From positions 1 through 35,180 of the forward strand of contig JAHIOQ010000143.1 in assembly GCA_018895275.1 (NCBI GenBank): a stretch of DNA of 35,180 bases. The letters are read 5' to 3'. The translations under genes were made by a program, and so were the position numbers. The notes below the pieces were generated by a model. That model saw only the letters and a list, made by a program, of their open reading frames with translations. It had not been told where the DNA came from and searched no databases. The stretch is from Candidatus Omnitrophota bacterium (GTDB lineage Bacteria; Omnitrophota; Gorgyraeia; B26-G9). This document shows positions 16,853 to 26,102 of this stretch, piece after piece (within the stretch, counting starts at the first letter, position 1; the number at the start of each line of letters is the position of its first letter).

Positions 16853-17326
16853 ATGCGCAGTAAAATCATTTATCTGATGTTTTTGTTATGCCTGCTACCC
16901 CGGTATGCCTCAGCGGAAAATAATCCGGAGCTTATCGCGGAACTGAATAGGGTCTTTACCTTGGAAATCCAGTCTCTGCAGCAATGCGAGCATGACAGCG
17001 AGGTATTTAATGTGGCCATGCCTTTCCACCGGATTATTCTGGAAAAACAGGAAACCGTGAAATCTCTTGCAGATGTTATTGATGCCTTGAACGGAGATGC
17101 GGAGAAAAACCGTCTGCCGATCGTGAAAACTACTCAATTGGACAAGGCTTTGGTGATTGATGCCGAAGCTCAGATTGAAATTATAGACAGATATGATAAA
17201 TTGCTTGCCGCTTTCGGGTATCCGGAGGTGCGTCGGATAGTGGTTATTGCCCGCAGCCGGGCATTGCGGCATTTTATGCTGCTGACGAACATGGCACAGA
17301 AGATCGGCATAAAATGGACGGATTAA
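16853..17326 (+). CDS. Secreted four-helix protein of unknown function
   Basis: From the ATG at 16853 the product is 157 residues with a signal peptide (MRSKIIYLMFLLCLLPRYAS, then A before ENN). An in-frame TTG at 16814 would place 13 odd residues before the signal, so it is not preferred. The mature part is predicted from pattern to be four helices (LNRVFTLEIQSLQQCEHDSE, PFHRIILEKQETVKSLADVI, VIDAEAQIEIIDRYDKLLAA, RRIVVIARSRALRHFMLLTN). The helices carry scattered Glu and His (E, H in the first two, H in the fourth), reminiscent of ferritin-like or DUF2202-type bundles, but the canonical di-iron ExxH pairs are not complete. I cannot assign a function. It follows the TonB receptor and precedes the binding-protein gene, with no operon link evident. 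Confidence 0.6.
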   Translation: MRSKIIYLMFLLCLLPRYASAENNPELIAELNRVFTLEIQSLQQCEHDSEVFNVAMPFHRIILEKQETVKSLADVIDALNGDAEKNRLPIVKTTQLDKALVIDAEAQIEIIDRYDKLLAAFGYPEVRRIVVIARSRALRHFMLLTNMAQKIGIKWTD

Positions 17327-17359
17327 GACTAATTGTGCCCGGCTTTTCTAATAAAAAGG

Positions 17360-17387
17360 TTGATTCAATATTTAATAGTGATACAAT
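17360..17387 (+). promoter_or_regulatory. Putative promoter of the binding-protein gene
   Basis: TTGATT (17360-17365), a 16-base spacer and TACAAT (17382-17387) lie 45 bases before the start at 17433, which itself has AAGGAGG upstream. Confidence 0.55.
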
Positions 17388-17432
17388 TAATATCGTAACA
17401 TTAAATCTGACTGTTCATTAAGGAGGCATGTT

Positions 17433-18398
17433 ATGATTAGTCTTAAGAGCTGCGGGATGAAAATTATATCAATACTTTGTTTAGCATTGATGGTATCAGG
17501 TGTAGGGATATGCCAGGAAGAGGAGGGTACGCCCCCAATGCAACTTTATAAAATCGTAGTTACCGACGCGCCGACTACGCATCATATGGGGCTCTATCTG
17601 GGAATGGACTTGGGAATTTTTAAAAAACACGGCATTGAGATAGGGTATATTCCGGTTAATTCGCTTGATGCGGCAAAAGACGCCGTTGCCGCGGGTAAAG
17701 CGGATATATTCTTCGCCTGTCCTACCTTTACAATGGCCGCAATATCCCAGGGTGCGCCGGTTAAAGTAATCGCGCAGGCTAAGATTCCATGTACGTCTGT
17801 TTTGGTTGTGCCGCAGAATTCCACGATTAGCAGGGTTAAAGATATTGCAGGTAAAAAGATTGCCGGAATTAGCCCTACATGCGAAGCAACTATTGCTTAC
17901 ATCAAGGCGGTTAAAGACTTAAACGGGAGTTTCGAGCTGGTAAAACTTGCTCCGGCGCCGGCAATGGCGGCGTTGGAAGCCGGGGTTGTCGACGCGGCAA
18001 TCCTGGAAGAGCCTTACGCAAGCATTATGGAACTTAAAGGCTATAAATTAGTACTGCGTGAAATCGTTGACGTGCCTTGTCGTTTTGTCGGCGCGAACAG
18101 TAATTTTTTAACGCAAAAAACGGATGTGGTAAGACGCTTTGTGGCTGCGTTGGATGAGGCCAACGAGCTGTTTAACAGTAATCCTCAGGAGGAAAATATC
18201 GTGGCTATCGCGCATAAATACACGGGGGCTCCGGAAGATGCGATCCGACATGGGAATCCGAGGATTCGTTTAACGACGAAATTGGATATAGTGCGCAATG
18301 ATGTTTTGAACGGTTATCTGGTATCTCTCGGTGTGATGCCGAGATTATTAACGGATGAAGAATTGTACGCGAAGGAGATGAAAGGGATTACCTGGTAA
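17433..18398 (+). CDS. SsuA/NMT1-type periplasmic substrate-binding protein
   Basis: This 321-residue protein belongs to the type 2 periplasmic binding fold of the NMT1/THI5/SsuA group (nitrate, sulfonate, taurine or pyrimidine-precursor binding). Markers are HHMGLYLGMDLGIFKKHGIEI at the start of lobe 1, the AAKDAVAAGKADIFFA region, VKDIAGKKIAG at the hinge and ALEAGVVDAAILEEPYA in lobe 2. A signal peptide precedes (ISILCLALMVSGVGICQ); the cysteine in GIC is not in a good lipobox, so anchoring is uncertain. No ABC permease or ATPase gene is near. The next gene, 60 bases downstream, encodes a chemoreceptor, so the protein may present a ligand to that receptor instead of, or as well as, a transporter. 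Ligand unknown. Confidence 0.85.
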   Translation: MISLKSCGMKIISILCLALMVSGVGICQEEEGTPPMQLYKIVVTDAPTTHHMGLYLGMDLGIFKKHGIEIGYIPVNSLDAAKDAVAAGKADIFFACPTFTMAAISQGAPVKVIAQAKIPCTSVLVVPQNSTISRVKDIAGKKIAGISPTCEATIAYIKAVKDLNGSFELVKLAPAPAMAALEAGVVDAAILEEPYASIMELKGYKLVLREIVDVPCRFVGANSNFLTQKTDVVRRFVAALDEANELFNSNPQEENIVAIAHKYTGAPEDAIRHGNPRIRLTTKLDIVRNDVLNGYLVSLGVMPRLLTDEELYAKEMKGITW

Positions 18399-18458
18399 TC
18401 TTCTCCAGCTTTGTTTTGGAATTTTTGACAGAACCTATACTTTTTTTGGAGGTAGTTT

Positions 18459-20489
18459 ATGCTGAAATGGAGAGATTTAAAGATCAAGCACAAGATTATG
18501 AGTACTATTGTCGCGATTGTGCTCGTATCAATGGCAGCCACTTTTTTAATAGTTTCCGGAATTATTCGGACAAGGCTGGAAGAACTGCTTCAGGTTCAGC
18601 TGGAAGGAGACGGAAATTATGTAACGCAACTGTTTGAAGAGTATAAGATTAAATCATTGAATTACGTCCGGCTTTTCACCTATGATACCACTCTCCAGGA
18701 GGCAACTTATCACGCAGCTTCTCTTAAATGGCGGGATCCGTTGATAAAGGAACTGCAGGGGCGGTTTAAGGCGTTGGACCTTGATACGCTTGAGGTATGC
18801 AGTATTACGGGTGAAGTTCTCCTTAGGAGTACGGCCACGAACAAATTCGGAGATAAAAAGGGCGATTTGCCTTTATTCAAGAGTGCCGTTGCCGGAAAGA
18901 TAACGGTTGATATCAATGACGACAAGGATGGTATGTACGCGATCAGAGCGAGCGGCCGCATAGACCATGGCGATAGCCATGAGCCGATAGGCGTGGTTAT
19001 GACCGGTATTTATTTCGATGATAAATTTGCCGAAGAGATGAAAGTGTTAAGCGGCGCGGAAATATCTATTGTTATCGGTAATAGGGTTATTGCGACAACG
19101 ATTCCATCTTTAAAAGATACAATGATCGGCGATGATATTGCTGCCGCACTTGATGAAAAAGAAAATGTCTATAAAGCGGTTACATTAGGTGAGCATCCCT
19201 ATGGGCTTTTGTACTCTCCTCTAAATTCGGTACAGGGTAAAAAAGTCGGCGCGCTTATCGTAGGATTACCAAGAAGCGATTTAATCGCGGCGCATAGGCA
19301 GGCGGCCGGCGCTTTATTTCTTGTTGTGCTGATCTCTTGTGTTTTCTCGATTCTGGCAGGGCTGGGTGTTGCGCAAGGCATTGTCAGGCCGCTGCTTACA
19401 CTTACCGCTACTGCGGAAACAATGGCTTCCTGTGCCGGCGACCTTACGCAAAGGGTAGAGGTGCATTCCAAAGACGAAATCGGAATTCTCGGTACTGCCT
19501 TTAACCGGATTATTGCCACGTTGCATGATATGTTCCTGAAAATCCGTGTTACTGCCGACCGCGTCGCGGCCTCCAGCGAACAGCTCTCCAGCTCCACGCA
19601 GGAGGTTAATGCTTCTACGGAAGAGATTTCGACGACGATCCAAAGGATAGCCAAAGGCGTAACCACGCAGGCAAAAAGAATTGAAGAAACATCGAGATTG
19701 ATGGAAGAGATGTCAAACTCGGTTAAACAGGTAGCGGAAAATTCAAAGGCAGCCTCGAAAATATCGGAAGAATCTTTACATCTGGCGCAAAACGGCGGCG
19801 ATGCGACTGAACAAGCTGTGGAAAAAATGAACAAGATTACGGAAACGGTTACGGGCGCGGCTAAAGTTGTGCGGGCGTTGGGAGAAAAATCACAGCAGAT
19901 CGGCCAGATTACCGAAACGATAACTTCTATCGCGGACCAGACAAACCTTCTCGCGCTTAATGCCGCTATTGAAGCAGCGCGCGCAGGAGAAGCCGGGCGC
20001 GGTTTTGCCGTTGTTGCCGAGGAGGTGCGTAAGCTGGCCGAAGGTTCTGCCGAGGCGGCAAGGAGAATCGGCGCATTGATAAAGAGTATTCAGATAGAGA
20101 CTCCCAAGGCGGTTAGTTCCATGGAAGCGGGTACGAAAGAGGTTAATGAAGGCGCTCATATTGTTTCCCGTGTTTCCGACGCGCTGGCGCAGATTCTTGA
20201 GGCGGCAAAACAGTCGGCAAATATGGTGAACGAAATTACGGTGGCCACTGTGCAGCAGCTGGCAAATTCCGAACAGATAATTAAGGCTGTAGATGAAGTC
20301 GCGGCGGTGGCGCAGGATTCGGCTTCCGCGACACAGGAGACATCTTCATCTGCCCAGGAGCAGACGGCTTCTATGGAAGAGATGGCTTCCAATGCGCAAG
20401 ACCTTGCGCGTATGGCGACGGAATTAAAAGATATGGTCAGCAGATTTAAGTTTAACGAAGGAGTAAGCGAAACCCGTTCTAAGATGTAA
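18459..20489 (+). CDS. Methyl-accepting chemotaxis protein with Cache-type sensor
   Basis: The receptor is 676 residues. A first membrane helix (~14-35, [20 protein letters not shown]) is followed by a ~245-residue extracytoplasmic region with the mixed alpha/beta character of Cache domains ([36 protein letters not shown]). A second helix ([20 protein letters not shown]), a HAMP domain ([16 protein letters not shown] to [14 protein letters not shown]) and the cytoplasmic signalling hairpin follow. The conserved hairpin tip [20 protein letters not shown] and EEVRKLAE is intact near residues 500-530. Ala/Glu/Gln-rich methylation helices flank it ([23 protein letters not shown]). No C-terminal NWETF-like tether for CheR/CheB is present. 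RBS GGAGG lies 9 bases upstream of the ATG. It probably signals through the CheA/CheW encoded at 2172-7339 and may read the adjacent binding protein. Confidence 0.95.
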   Translation: MLKWRDLKIKHKIMSTIVAIVLVSMAATFLIVSGIIRTRLEELLQVQLEGDGNYVTQLFEEYKIKSLNYVRLFTYDTTLQEATYHAASLKWRDPLIKELQGRFKALDLDTLEVCSITGEVLLRSTATNKFGDKKGDLPLFKSAVAGKITVDINDDKDGMYAIRASGRIDHGDSHEPIGVVMTGIYFDDKFAEEMKVLSGAEISIVIGNRVIATTIPSLKDTMIGDDIAAALDEKENVYKAVTLGEHPYGLLYSPLNSVQGKKVGALIVGLPRSDLIAAHRQAAGALFLVVLISCVFSILAGLGVAQGIVRPLLTLTATAETMASCAGDLTQRVEVHSKDEIGILGTAFNRIIATLHDMFLKIRVTADRVAASSEQLSSSTQEVNASTEEISTTIQRIAKGVTTQAKRIEETSRLMEEMSNSVKQVAENSKAASKISEESLHLAQNGGDATEQAVEKMNKITETVTGAAKVVRALGEKSQQIGQITETITSIADQTNLLALNAAIEAARAGEAGRGFAVVAEEVRKLAEGSAEAARRIGALIKSIQIETPKAVSSMEAGTKEVNEGAHIVSRVSDALAQILEAAKQSANMVNEITVATVQQLANSEQIIKAVDEVAAVAQDSASATQETSSSAQEQTASMEEMASNAQDLARMATELKDMVSRFKFNEGVSETRSKM

Positions 20490-20506
20490 GAAGTGATAAT
20501 GCGTTA

Positions 20507-20535
20507 TTGACAAATAATGAATATGCAGGTATATT
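20507..20535 (+). promoter_or_regulatory. Strong sigma70-type promoter of the fabG-ACP-AAR-KS operon
   Basis: A perfect TTGACA (20507-20512), a 17-base spacer (20513-20529) and TATATT (20530-20535) precede fabG by about 130 bases. The leader (20536-20663) is AT-rich and holds no gene. This is one of the best promoters in the window and suggests that the eight-gene block to 29198 is one transcription unit. Confidence 0.75.
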
Positions 20536-20663
20536 ATTAATTGCTAATACGCTTCAATTATTAATCGGTAAAATCAGGGGGAAAGGGAAGTATTTAAAAA
20601 GAACGAAATCCGTAGTAATCGTAATTTTTCAGGCGTGGTTTTCTGTTAAAGGAAACGAGAGGA

Positions 20664-21410
20664 ATGAAACTACAGGATAAGGTTGCGGTGGTTACCGGAG
20701 GGACTCGCGGTATCGGCAGGGCCATGGTGGAGGCCCTCGCGCGGGAAGGAGCGCAGGTGCTTTTTACATATGCGCATAATGATTTATTAGCCGGGCAGAT
20801 AGAAAGTGAATTACGGGAACAGGGTTTAAAAGCTAAAGGTTTTAAGATAGACGTTAGAGATTTTGAAAAAATAAATCAATGGAAAGAAGAAATATTAATT
20901 GAGTTCGGCGGCGTTGATATTCTAATTAATAACGCCGGTATTGCAAAAGATAAAGCTCTGATGATGATGAGCCGGGAGGATTGGGACGAAGTCATAGACA
21001 CCAATCTGAACGGCCTTTTTAATTTTACGCGGGCTTTTATTGTGCATTTTTTGAAGAAAAAGGAAGGCAACATTATCAATATAAGTTCGGTTAGCGGGCT
21101 TATCGGGTTACCTCGCCAGGTGAATTATTCCGCTTCCAAAGGAGGGATGATTTCTTTCAGTAAAGCGCTTGCCAAAGAAGTCGCGCCTTATAATATCAGG
21201 GTTAACGTTATTTGCCCCGGGTTTATCGATACGGATATGACGAGAAAATTAAGAGAGGAATATGTGCGGCAGATGATGCCGCTTATTCCTTTGGGGAGGT
21301 TCGGTACCGTAGAAGAGGTAGCGCGGACAGCGCTTTTTTTGGCGGATGAGACGGTATCGCACTATATTACCGGCCAGGTAATACGCGTTGACGGCGGATT
21401 GACAATGTGA
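20664..21410 (+). CDS. fabG: 3-oxoacyl-[ACP] reductase (FabG-type SDR)
   Basis: The 248-residue short-chain dehydrogenase would reduce a 3-ketoacyl-ACP to 3-hydroxyacyl-ACP with NAD(P)H. The cofactor loop TGGTRGIGRAM lies at 11-21, NNAG at 89-92, and the catalytic residues N114, S142, Y155 and K159 (YSASK) are present. The C-terminus GQVIRVDGGLTM is the usual FabG end. It is the first gene after the promoter at 20507 and lies 16 bases before the acyl carrier protein gene, which fixes its likely substrate as an ACP-bound chain. Arg17 in the glycine-rich loop (GGTRGIG) is consistent with NADPH preference. It is likely a pathway-dedicated copy, because no fabD, fabH or fabZ accompanies it. Confidence 0.9.
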   Translation: MKLQDKVAVVTGGTRGIGRAMVEALAREGAQVLFTYAHNDLLAGQIESELREQGLKAKGFKIDVRDFEKINQWKEEILIEFGGVDILINNAGIAKDKALMMMSREDWDEVIDTNLNGLFNFTRAFIVHFLKKKEGNIINISSVSGLIGLPRQVNYSASKGGMISFSKALAKEVAPYNIRVNVICPGFIDTDMTRKLREEYVRQMMPLIPLGRFGTVEEVARTALFLADETVSHYITGQVIRVDGGLTM

Positions 21411-21426
21411 AAGGGGGAGGGAATCT

Positions 21427-21684
21427 ATGCCGGCAGAAAAGACTTTAGATACGCTCAGGCAGGAACTAAGAAAGATTGTTGCCGAAATCGGCGAGATTTC
21501 AGAAGAAGAAATTAAGGATGATGCTAACTTCATCGATGATTTAGGATTCGACAGTATGAAGGCGCTGGAAGTGGCGGCGGCGATCGAGAAAAAATATAAA
21601 ATACGTATATCGGAAGAAGAAATACCGAAAATAAATTCTTTGGTGAATGTGTTTAAGCTGCTGGAGAAATCTTTAAAAAACTAA
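21427..21684 (+). CDS. Acyl carrier protein
   Basis: This 85-residue acidic helical protein carries growing acyl chains on a 4'-phosphopantetheine attached to S43 in DLGFDSMKALEV, the standard modification site. GGGGGAGG lies upstream of its ATG. Placement directly between fabG and an acyltransferase, with two ketosynthases further on, indicates a dedicated carrier rather than the general AcpP, although its sequence is close enough to AcpP that use in primary fatty acid synthesis cannot be excluded. No phosphopantetheinyl transferase gene is in the window. Confidence 0.93.
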   Translation: MPAEKTLDTLRQELRKIVAEIGEISEEEIKDDANFIDDLGFDSMKALEVAAAIEKKYKIRISEEEIPKINSLVNVFKLLEKSLKN

Positions 21685-21727
21685 TAAAACCGTCTTGTAA
21701 AATCGGTAGGCTCCCGGAAATGTGCAT

Positions 21728-22324
21728 ATGTGGTATTGGGTACTTCGCGTATTAAGCAAGCTAATATTAAGAATATTTTTTAATTTTAAAGTTGCAGGCC
21801 TGGAAAACATACCCAAAAAAACTAATTTTATTGTGGCTGCCAATCATGTTAGTTTTCTGGACCCTTTTATTATTGGAGTTGCCATACCCAAAAGAATTAA
21901 TTGGCTGGCCTCAAGATTTTTTTATAGCTATGCATGGTTCAAGTGGTTTTTTCGTAAATTAGACGCTTTATCAACCGGAAATGTGTCGGAAAGGGCGGTT
22001 TTTCTGCTGGAAGCAAATAAGAATGTCGGTTTGTTTCCGGAGGGATGCCGCAGCCATGACGGAAGTCTTGGGGGGTTTAGAAGAGGCGCGGCACTTTTGG
22101 CCTTTAAAACCGGAAGGCCGGTTGTGCCTTGTGTCATTAAGGGGGCCTATGAGGTACTCCCGCGCGGGAAATTTTTCCCAAAGCTGTTTTTGCCTATAGA
22201 AGTTAAAATAGGCAAACCGATATATCTATTGAAAGAATTTGAAAAAAAAATTGATGATGTGTATTTACAAAAAGGCACGTCTAAGATTAAAAGCAGCATT
22301 GAGGAGATGTTAAATGCCGGATAA
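21728..22324 (+). CDS. PlsC-type acyltransferase
   Basis: This is a lysophospholipid/glycerolipid acyltransferase family member of about 198 residues that would move an acyl chain from ACP (or CoA) to a hydroxyl acceptor such as 1-acylglycerol-3-phosphate. The catalytic motif NHxxxxD is NHVSFLD (H40, D45) and the acceptor-binding motif is FPEGCRS (103-109), followed by a Gly-rich GGFRRGAA. The N-terminus is hydrophobic and probably sits on the inner membrane. ATG 21728 is preferred to GTG 21722 because GGAA is at a usable distance only from the ATG. The gene overlaps the next by 11 bases. It could be ordinary PlsC, but the context suggests it places a specialised chain into a lipid. Confidence 0.85.
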   Translation: MWYWVLRVLSKLILRIFFNFKVAGLENIPKKTNFIVAANHVSFLDPFIIGVAIPKRINWLASRFFYSYAWFKWFFRKLDALSTGNVSERAVFLLEANKNVGLFPEGCRSHDGSLGGFRRGAALLAFKTGRPVVPCVIKGAYEVLPRGKFFPKLFLPIEVKIGKPIYLLKEFEKKIDDVYLQKGTSKIKSSIEEMLNAG

Positions 22325-23918
22325 AGATTTAATAGAGATAAGTGTCGAAAGAGTTATTCCTGCGGAAAAATGGAGGGTGGTACGTTTGCTTACAAAGGTA
22401 TGGGACTTTCCGTCCTTTGTGCCTTCCGTCAAGGAAGTATCGGTGATTCAAAAGTCTCATAATAAAATAAAGACGAGATGGCGGATACAAGTAGACAAAA
22501 TTCCGATATCCTGGATAGAGGAAGATGAGCTTGCCCTGAAGGATAATGCGATTTATTTCAACGCAGTAGAGGGAGACCTGCAGGAATTTAAGGGGGAATG
22601 GAGGTTCCGTACCCATGAGGGAGGGACTTTAGTAAGCGTGAAGGTTAACTTGAGAGTTGGGCTTCCGGTAATCGAGGAATTCGCGCAGGCCTATGTGAAA
22701 AATATGCTTACGAGTAATTTTGCCGCTATTTTGGAAGCATTGGAGCAGCGTTTAATATCAAAAAAATATGCAAGTTATAAACAGGGAGACACGAAAAAAA
22801 TAGCCGGATTCGGAATTCTCGGGCATTTTTACAATTTTAACCATCTCGCGCGGTGCTTAAAAATGATAAATCCGAACTACAAGCTTCCTTCGCGGGAATT
22901 CCTGCACGGATTATTCAGTATCACGCCTTCTTTTAAGATGTATGAAATGGAAAAATTTGTTTCTAAAACAAAGGATACCACGCACGGCTGTTTTATCGTG
23001 TGTACGTTTATACCCGATATGATGGCTCAGGACATGTACGCTGTTTATGCGAAAGTGGTGCGGGCCTGTAAGCTGGCGGAGAAACACGGCGTCGGCATTG
23101 TAACTCTCGGCGGATTTACTTCGATGGTAGGGGAGCGGCTGGGACACCGCATTGAAGAAGATGTGGATATCCCGATTACCACCGGCAATACCTATACGGC
23201 GGTGCTGGCGCTTGAAGCCGTGGAAAAGGCTGTACAGCTTTTCGGTAAGGAATTAAAAGACGTAAAAATAGCTGTAGTCGGCGGCACAGGCGATATCGGC
23301 AGCGCCTGCAGCCGTATATTGGCGGAAAAATCCAGGCAGGTGACGATAACCGGCAGGACTAAGTCTAACCTGCGTCTTCTTTCCGGCGAGCTTAAAAGAA
23401 AACGTGCGGCGAAGATTGAGGCGACTACCGATAATAGAAAGGCGGTAAAGGATGCGGATGTGGTTATTGCCGCGGCAAATTCTTCCGCGTCGATACTGGA
23501 TGCGGCGTGGTTTAAGCCCGGTGCCGTCATTTGTGACCTGGCTTATCCGAAAAATATTTCTTACGCGCCTATAAGCAGAAAAGATATTTTTGTATTTTCC
23601 GGAGGGCTGGCGAGTATTCCTACGCCGATAGATATGGGTATTGATTTGGGAGTTCCTTCTCCGGATATTTCCTACGGCTGTTTTTCCGAAGTAATTATTC
23701 TCGCGCTTGAACACCGTTTTGAAAATTTCAGCTACGGCCGGGGAAATATATCGGTGGAGAAAATGCAGGAAATAAAGAAGCTGGCGGTTAAACACGGTTT
23801 TGAATTAGCCCCGTTTTACTGGGCGGATAAGTTAATCGGGACGCAGGAAATAGAAGAAATCAAAAAGGCGGCAAAAAATGCCGGATCGGCTACTGGATTT
23901 TTCAAATTATCTTTATAA
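22314..23918 (+). CDS. SRPBCC domain fused to acyl-ACP reductase (AAR-like)
   Basis: The protein has 534 residues. Residues 1-147 form an SRPBCC/START-type hydrophobic-ligand domain (WRVVRLLTKVWDFPSFVPSV, a FKGEWRF strand, and a long final helix IEEFAQAYVKNMLTSNFAAI). From about 163 on it matches cyanobacterial long-chain acyl-[ACP] reductase: FGILGHFYN at the start, LGGFTS, TTGNTYTA, a Rossmann loop VVGGTGDIGSA (322-331), and YGCFSEVIILALE with C456 aligned to the catalytic cysteine of the Synechococcus enzyme. NFSYGRGNISVEKM and KHGFELAPF follow in the same order as in the cyanobacterial protein. It should reduce an acyl-ACP thioester to a fatty aldehyde with NADPH. No aldehyde-deformylating oxygenase gene is near. 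The N-terminal fusion is unlike the ~340-residue cyanobacterial form and may select or shape the chain. Its 3' end overlaps the kinase gene by 41 bases. Confidence 0.88.
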   Translation: MPDKDLIEISVERVIPAEKWRVVRLLTKVWDFPSFVPSVKEVSVIQKSHNKIKTRWRIQVDKIPISWIEEDELALKDNAIYFNAVEGDLQEFKGEWRFRTHEGGTLVSVKVNLRVGLPVIEEFAQAYVKNMLTSNFAAILEALEQRLISKKYASYKQGDTKKIAGFGILGHFYNFNHLARCLKMINPNYKLPSREFLHGLFSITPSFKMYEMEKFVSKTKDTTHGCFIVCTFIPDMMAQDMYAVYAKVVRACKLAEKHGVGIVTLGGFTSMVGERLGHRIEEDVDIPITTGNTYTAVLALEAVEKAVQLFGKELKDVKIAVVGGTGDIGSACSRILAEKSRQVTITGRTKSNLRLLSGELKRKRAAKIEATTDNRKAVKDADVVIAAANSSASILDAAWFKPGAVICDLAYPKNISYAPISRKDIFVFSGGLASIPTPIDMGIDLGVPSPDISYGCFSEVIILALEHRFENFSYGRGNISVEKMQEIKKLAVKHGFELAPFYWADKLIGTQEIEEIKKAAKNAGSATGFFKLSL

Positions 23919-26073
23919 CCCGCATGCCATACCGGTAATATTGGTAGGCAGTATTATTTTTTGCATAGGGTTATTTATCCTTTTACAGTCAAAAAAGCAG
24001 GCAAGCGGTAAAGCGTTTTTTTTATTCTGCGTAAGCTTAAGCATCTGGCTGATAACAATAGGCTTTGTTTATTGCGCGAATAATCCTCGGACGGCGCTGC
24101 TATGGTATAAATATTTTACTTTTTTCGGCGTGGTTAACATTATGCCGAGCGGGTATTTATTCGTAGCGGCACTAACAGGCCTTTTACGGAAACAACGCGC
24201 TTTGGTGGCCGGCAATTATGTTATAGCGAATATTTTTTACGCGCTGGCGCTTGTCACGGAAAAATTTATTGCCTTGCCGCGGTGGTATTACTGGGGGTAC
24301 TATCCGCGATATGAACGGCTGAATATTCTATTCATCGTTTTTTACTTAACATTGTATGTCGCGCTTCAGATTATTTTATGGCGCAGGTATAAATCGGAAA
24401 AAATACCGATCAAACGCACCCGGCTCTTAGCGATATTTATCGGCTTTCTGGTTGCTTTTATTGCTTCTGTTGATTTTACGCCTAAATTTTTTACCGTAGC
24501 GGTATATCCCTTCGGCTTTATCCCCATGCTTATTTTTGTCTGTATTCTGGCATATTCGATCATCCATTATAAAGCGTTCGATATCGAAACCGTCATTCAT
24601 AAAACGGCGGCATGGGTATTGGCATCTTCAACCTGCCTTATTCCGATAGCTTTGCTTGTCTATTGGTTAAGGCCATGGTATCAAAAAGCTTCTCCTTTTG
24701 AAGTATCCCTGCTTTGCGCGGGCATATTCTACCTGTTGACGATTTATGTCCAATGCACACAGCCCAAGATTGACCATTTTTTTCAAAGGCGAAAAGCGGA
24801 CCTGGAAGAGACATTGGATAAATTCAGTGAAGATTTAGTTTATTTGAAAGGGTTGAATAACCTTATCCGGCGCATAGAACAGACGATTGCCGATACTTTA
24901 TATCCGCAGTATATCGCGATTTTTATACATAACAAGGAAAGGAACGGTTATGTGCGAATTAATAATATTTCCGAAGGCGAGGATATAACAGCGGATTTTC
25001 TGGAAGAAAATAACCAATTCTTGTCGTGGCTTGCTAAAAGCGGTAAGATTGTATATAAGGAATTCGTGAATATCGACCCGCAGTATACTTTGATAGAAAA
25101 AGAGGCAAATGATTATTTCAATTTAACCGATGCGATGCTGGCTATTCCATTGGTTTTGAATGTGAACATGCTGGGCATAATCAATCTGGGAAAAAAAGCA
25201 AATTTCAAAAAATACCGTGCTTCGGATTTGTATTTTTTAAATAAATTGAAAAACGAGTCGGTTATCGCGATATCAAACTCTTTACTTTACGAAAATATGG
25301 AAGAACAGGTAAAGGAGCGCACGAAACAGTTGGTGAAGGTGCAGAAACAGCTGGTACAGGCGGAAAAGCTGGCAACCGTGGGAACATTGGCCGGCGGCGT
25401 TGCGCATGAGATAAACAATCCGTTAATGGCGATTCTGACCAACGTGCAGATGCTTCTGGCTTCCGATTCGATTCGTGACGAATCGGACCGGGAATCTCTT
25501 CAACTGATAGAAGAAGCGACAAAACGGGGCCGTGATGTCGTGCAGAAATTAATGGTTTATGCCCGCAAACCTTTAGAATCCAGGGAAGCCGGGAGAATAG
25601 ATTTATTAAAGGTGGTAAAAAATGTGGTCGCGTTTATCGGGTATCAGTTGGCGCAGGAAAATGTCAGGGTAAATATTCATGCAAATGGCCGTAACGGATA
25701 TATGGTAATCGGTACCAAGAACGAGTTTGAGCAGGTTGTAACAAACATAATTTTGAATGCCAAAGACGCGGTTAAGCGTTTTAAAAAAAACGGAGTTGTG
25801 GATGTTTTTCTTGATCATGACGGCGAATGGGTGAGGCTTATGGTTAAGGATGAGGGCGAGGGAATGACGCCGGAAATTAAAGCAAAGATATTCGACCCTT
25901 TTTTTACGACTAAAGATGTGGGCAAAGGCCTGGGACTGGGACTGTCCATCTGCCAGTCGGTAATTGAACGGCATAACGGCGTTATAAAGGTTGATTCCAG
26001 CCCTGATCAAGGGGCGGTATTTACGATTTGCCTGCCGACGGCCGCGATGATAAAAAGCGCCGTGTCGGGCTAA
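23878..26073 (+). CDS. Multi-TM, GAF-containing sensor histidine kinase
   Basis: The 731-residue protein starts with about seven to nine membrane helices (from AIPVILVGSIIFCIGLFILL at ~18 to SLLCAGIFYLLTIYV at ~285), like the 7TM-type N-termini of His kinases. A GAF domain follows at ~315-470, then a coiled coil (NMEEQVKERTKQLVKVQKQL), a HisKA domain with H510 in GGVAHEINNP, and an ATPase domain with N-box (NIILNAKDAV), DEGEGM and GKGLGLGLSIC. All catalytic elements are intact. The ATG at 23878 overlaps the AAR gene by 41 bases; no later start keeps the first helix. It is embedded in the lipid/polyketide-like operon and pairs with the receiver protein 29 bases downstream, so the pathway's product or membrane state may be its signal. 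Confidence 0.9.
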   Translation: MPDRLLDFSNYLYNPHAIPVILVGSIIFCIGLFILLQSKKQASGKAFFLFCVSLSIWLITIGFVYCANNPRTALLWYKYFTFFGVVNIMPSGYLFVAALTGLLRKQRALVAGNYVIANIFYALALVTEKFIALPRWYYWGYYPRYERLNILFIVFYLTLYVALQIILWRRYKSEKIPIKRTRLLAIFIGFLVAFIASVDFTPKFFTVAVYPFGFIPMLIFVCILAYSIIHYKAFDIETVIHKTAAWVLASSTCLIPIALLVYWLRPWYQKASPFEVSLLCAGIFYLLTIYVQCTQPKIDHFFQRRKADLEETLDKFSEDLVYLKGLNNLIRRIEQTIADTLYPQYIAIFIHNKERNGYVRINNISEGEDITADFLEENNQFLSWLAKSGKIVYKEFVNIDPQYTLIEKEANDYFNLTDAMLAIPLVLNVNMLGIINLGKKANFKKYRASDLYFLNKLKNESVIAISNSLLYENMEEQVKERTKQLVKVQKQLVQAEKLATVGTLAGGVAHEINNPLMAILTNVQMLLASDSIRDESDRESLQLIEEATKRGRDVVQKLMVYARKPLESREAGRIDLLKVVKNVVAFIGYQLAQENVRVNIHANGRNGYMVIGTKNEFEQVVTNIILNAKDAVKRFKKNGVVDVFLDHDGEWVRLMVKDEGEGMTPEIKAKIFDPFFTTKDVGKGLGLGLSICQSVIERHNGVIKVDSSPDQGAVFTICLPTAAMIKSAVSG

Positions 26074-26102
26074 TGTTGTGTAATATTACAGGGAGTAACT
26101 AA

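Noticed and set aside
18425-18440. TTGACA followed by TATACT before the chemoreceptor gene
   Set aside because: The two boxes are only four bases apart, and at a 17-base spacing the -10 position falls in the ribosome binding site.
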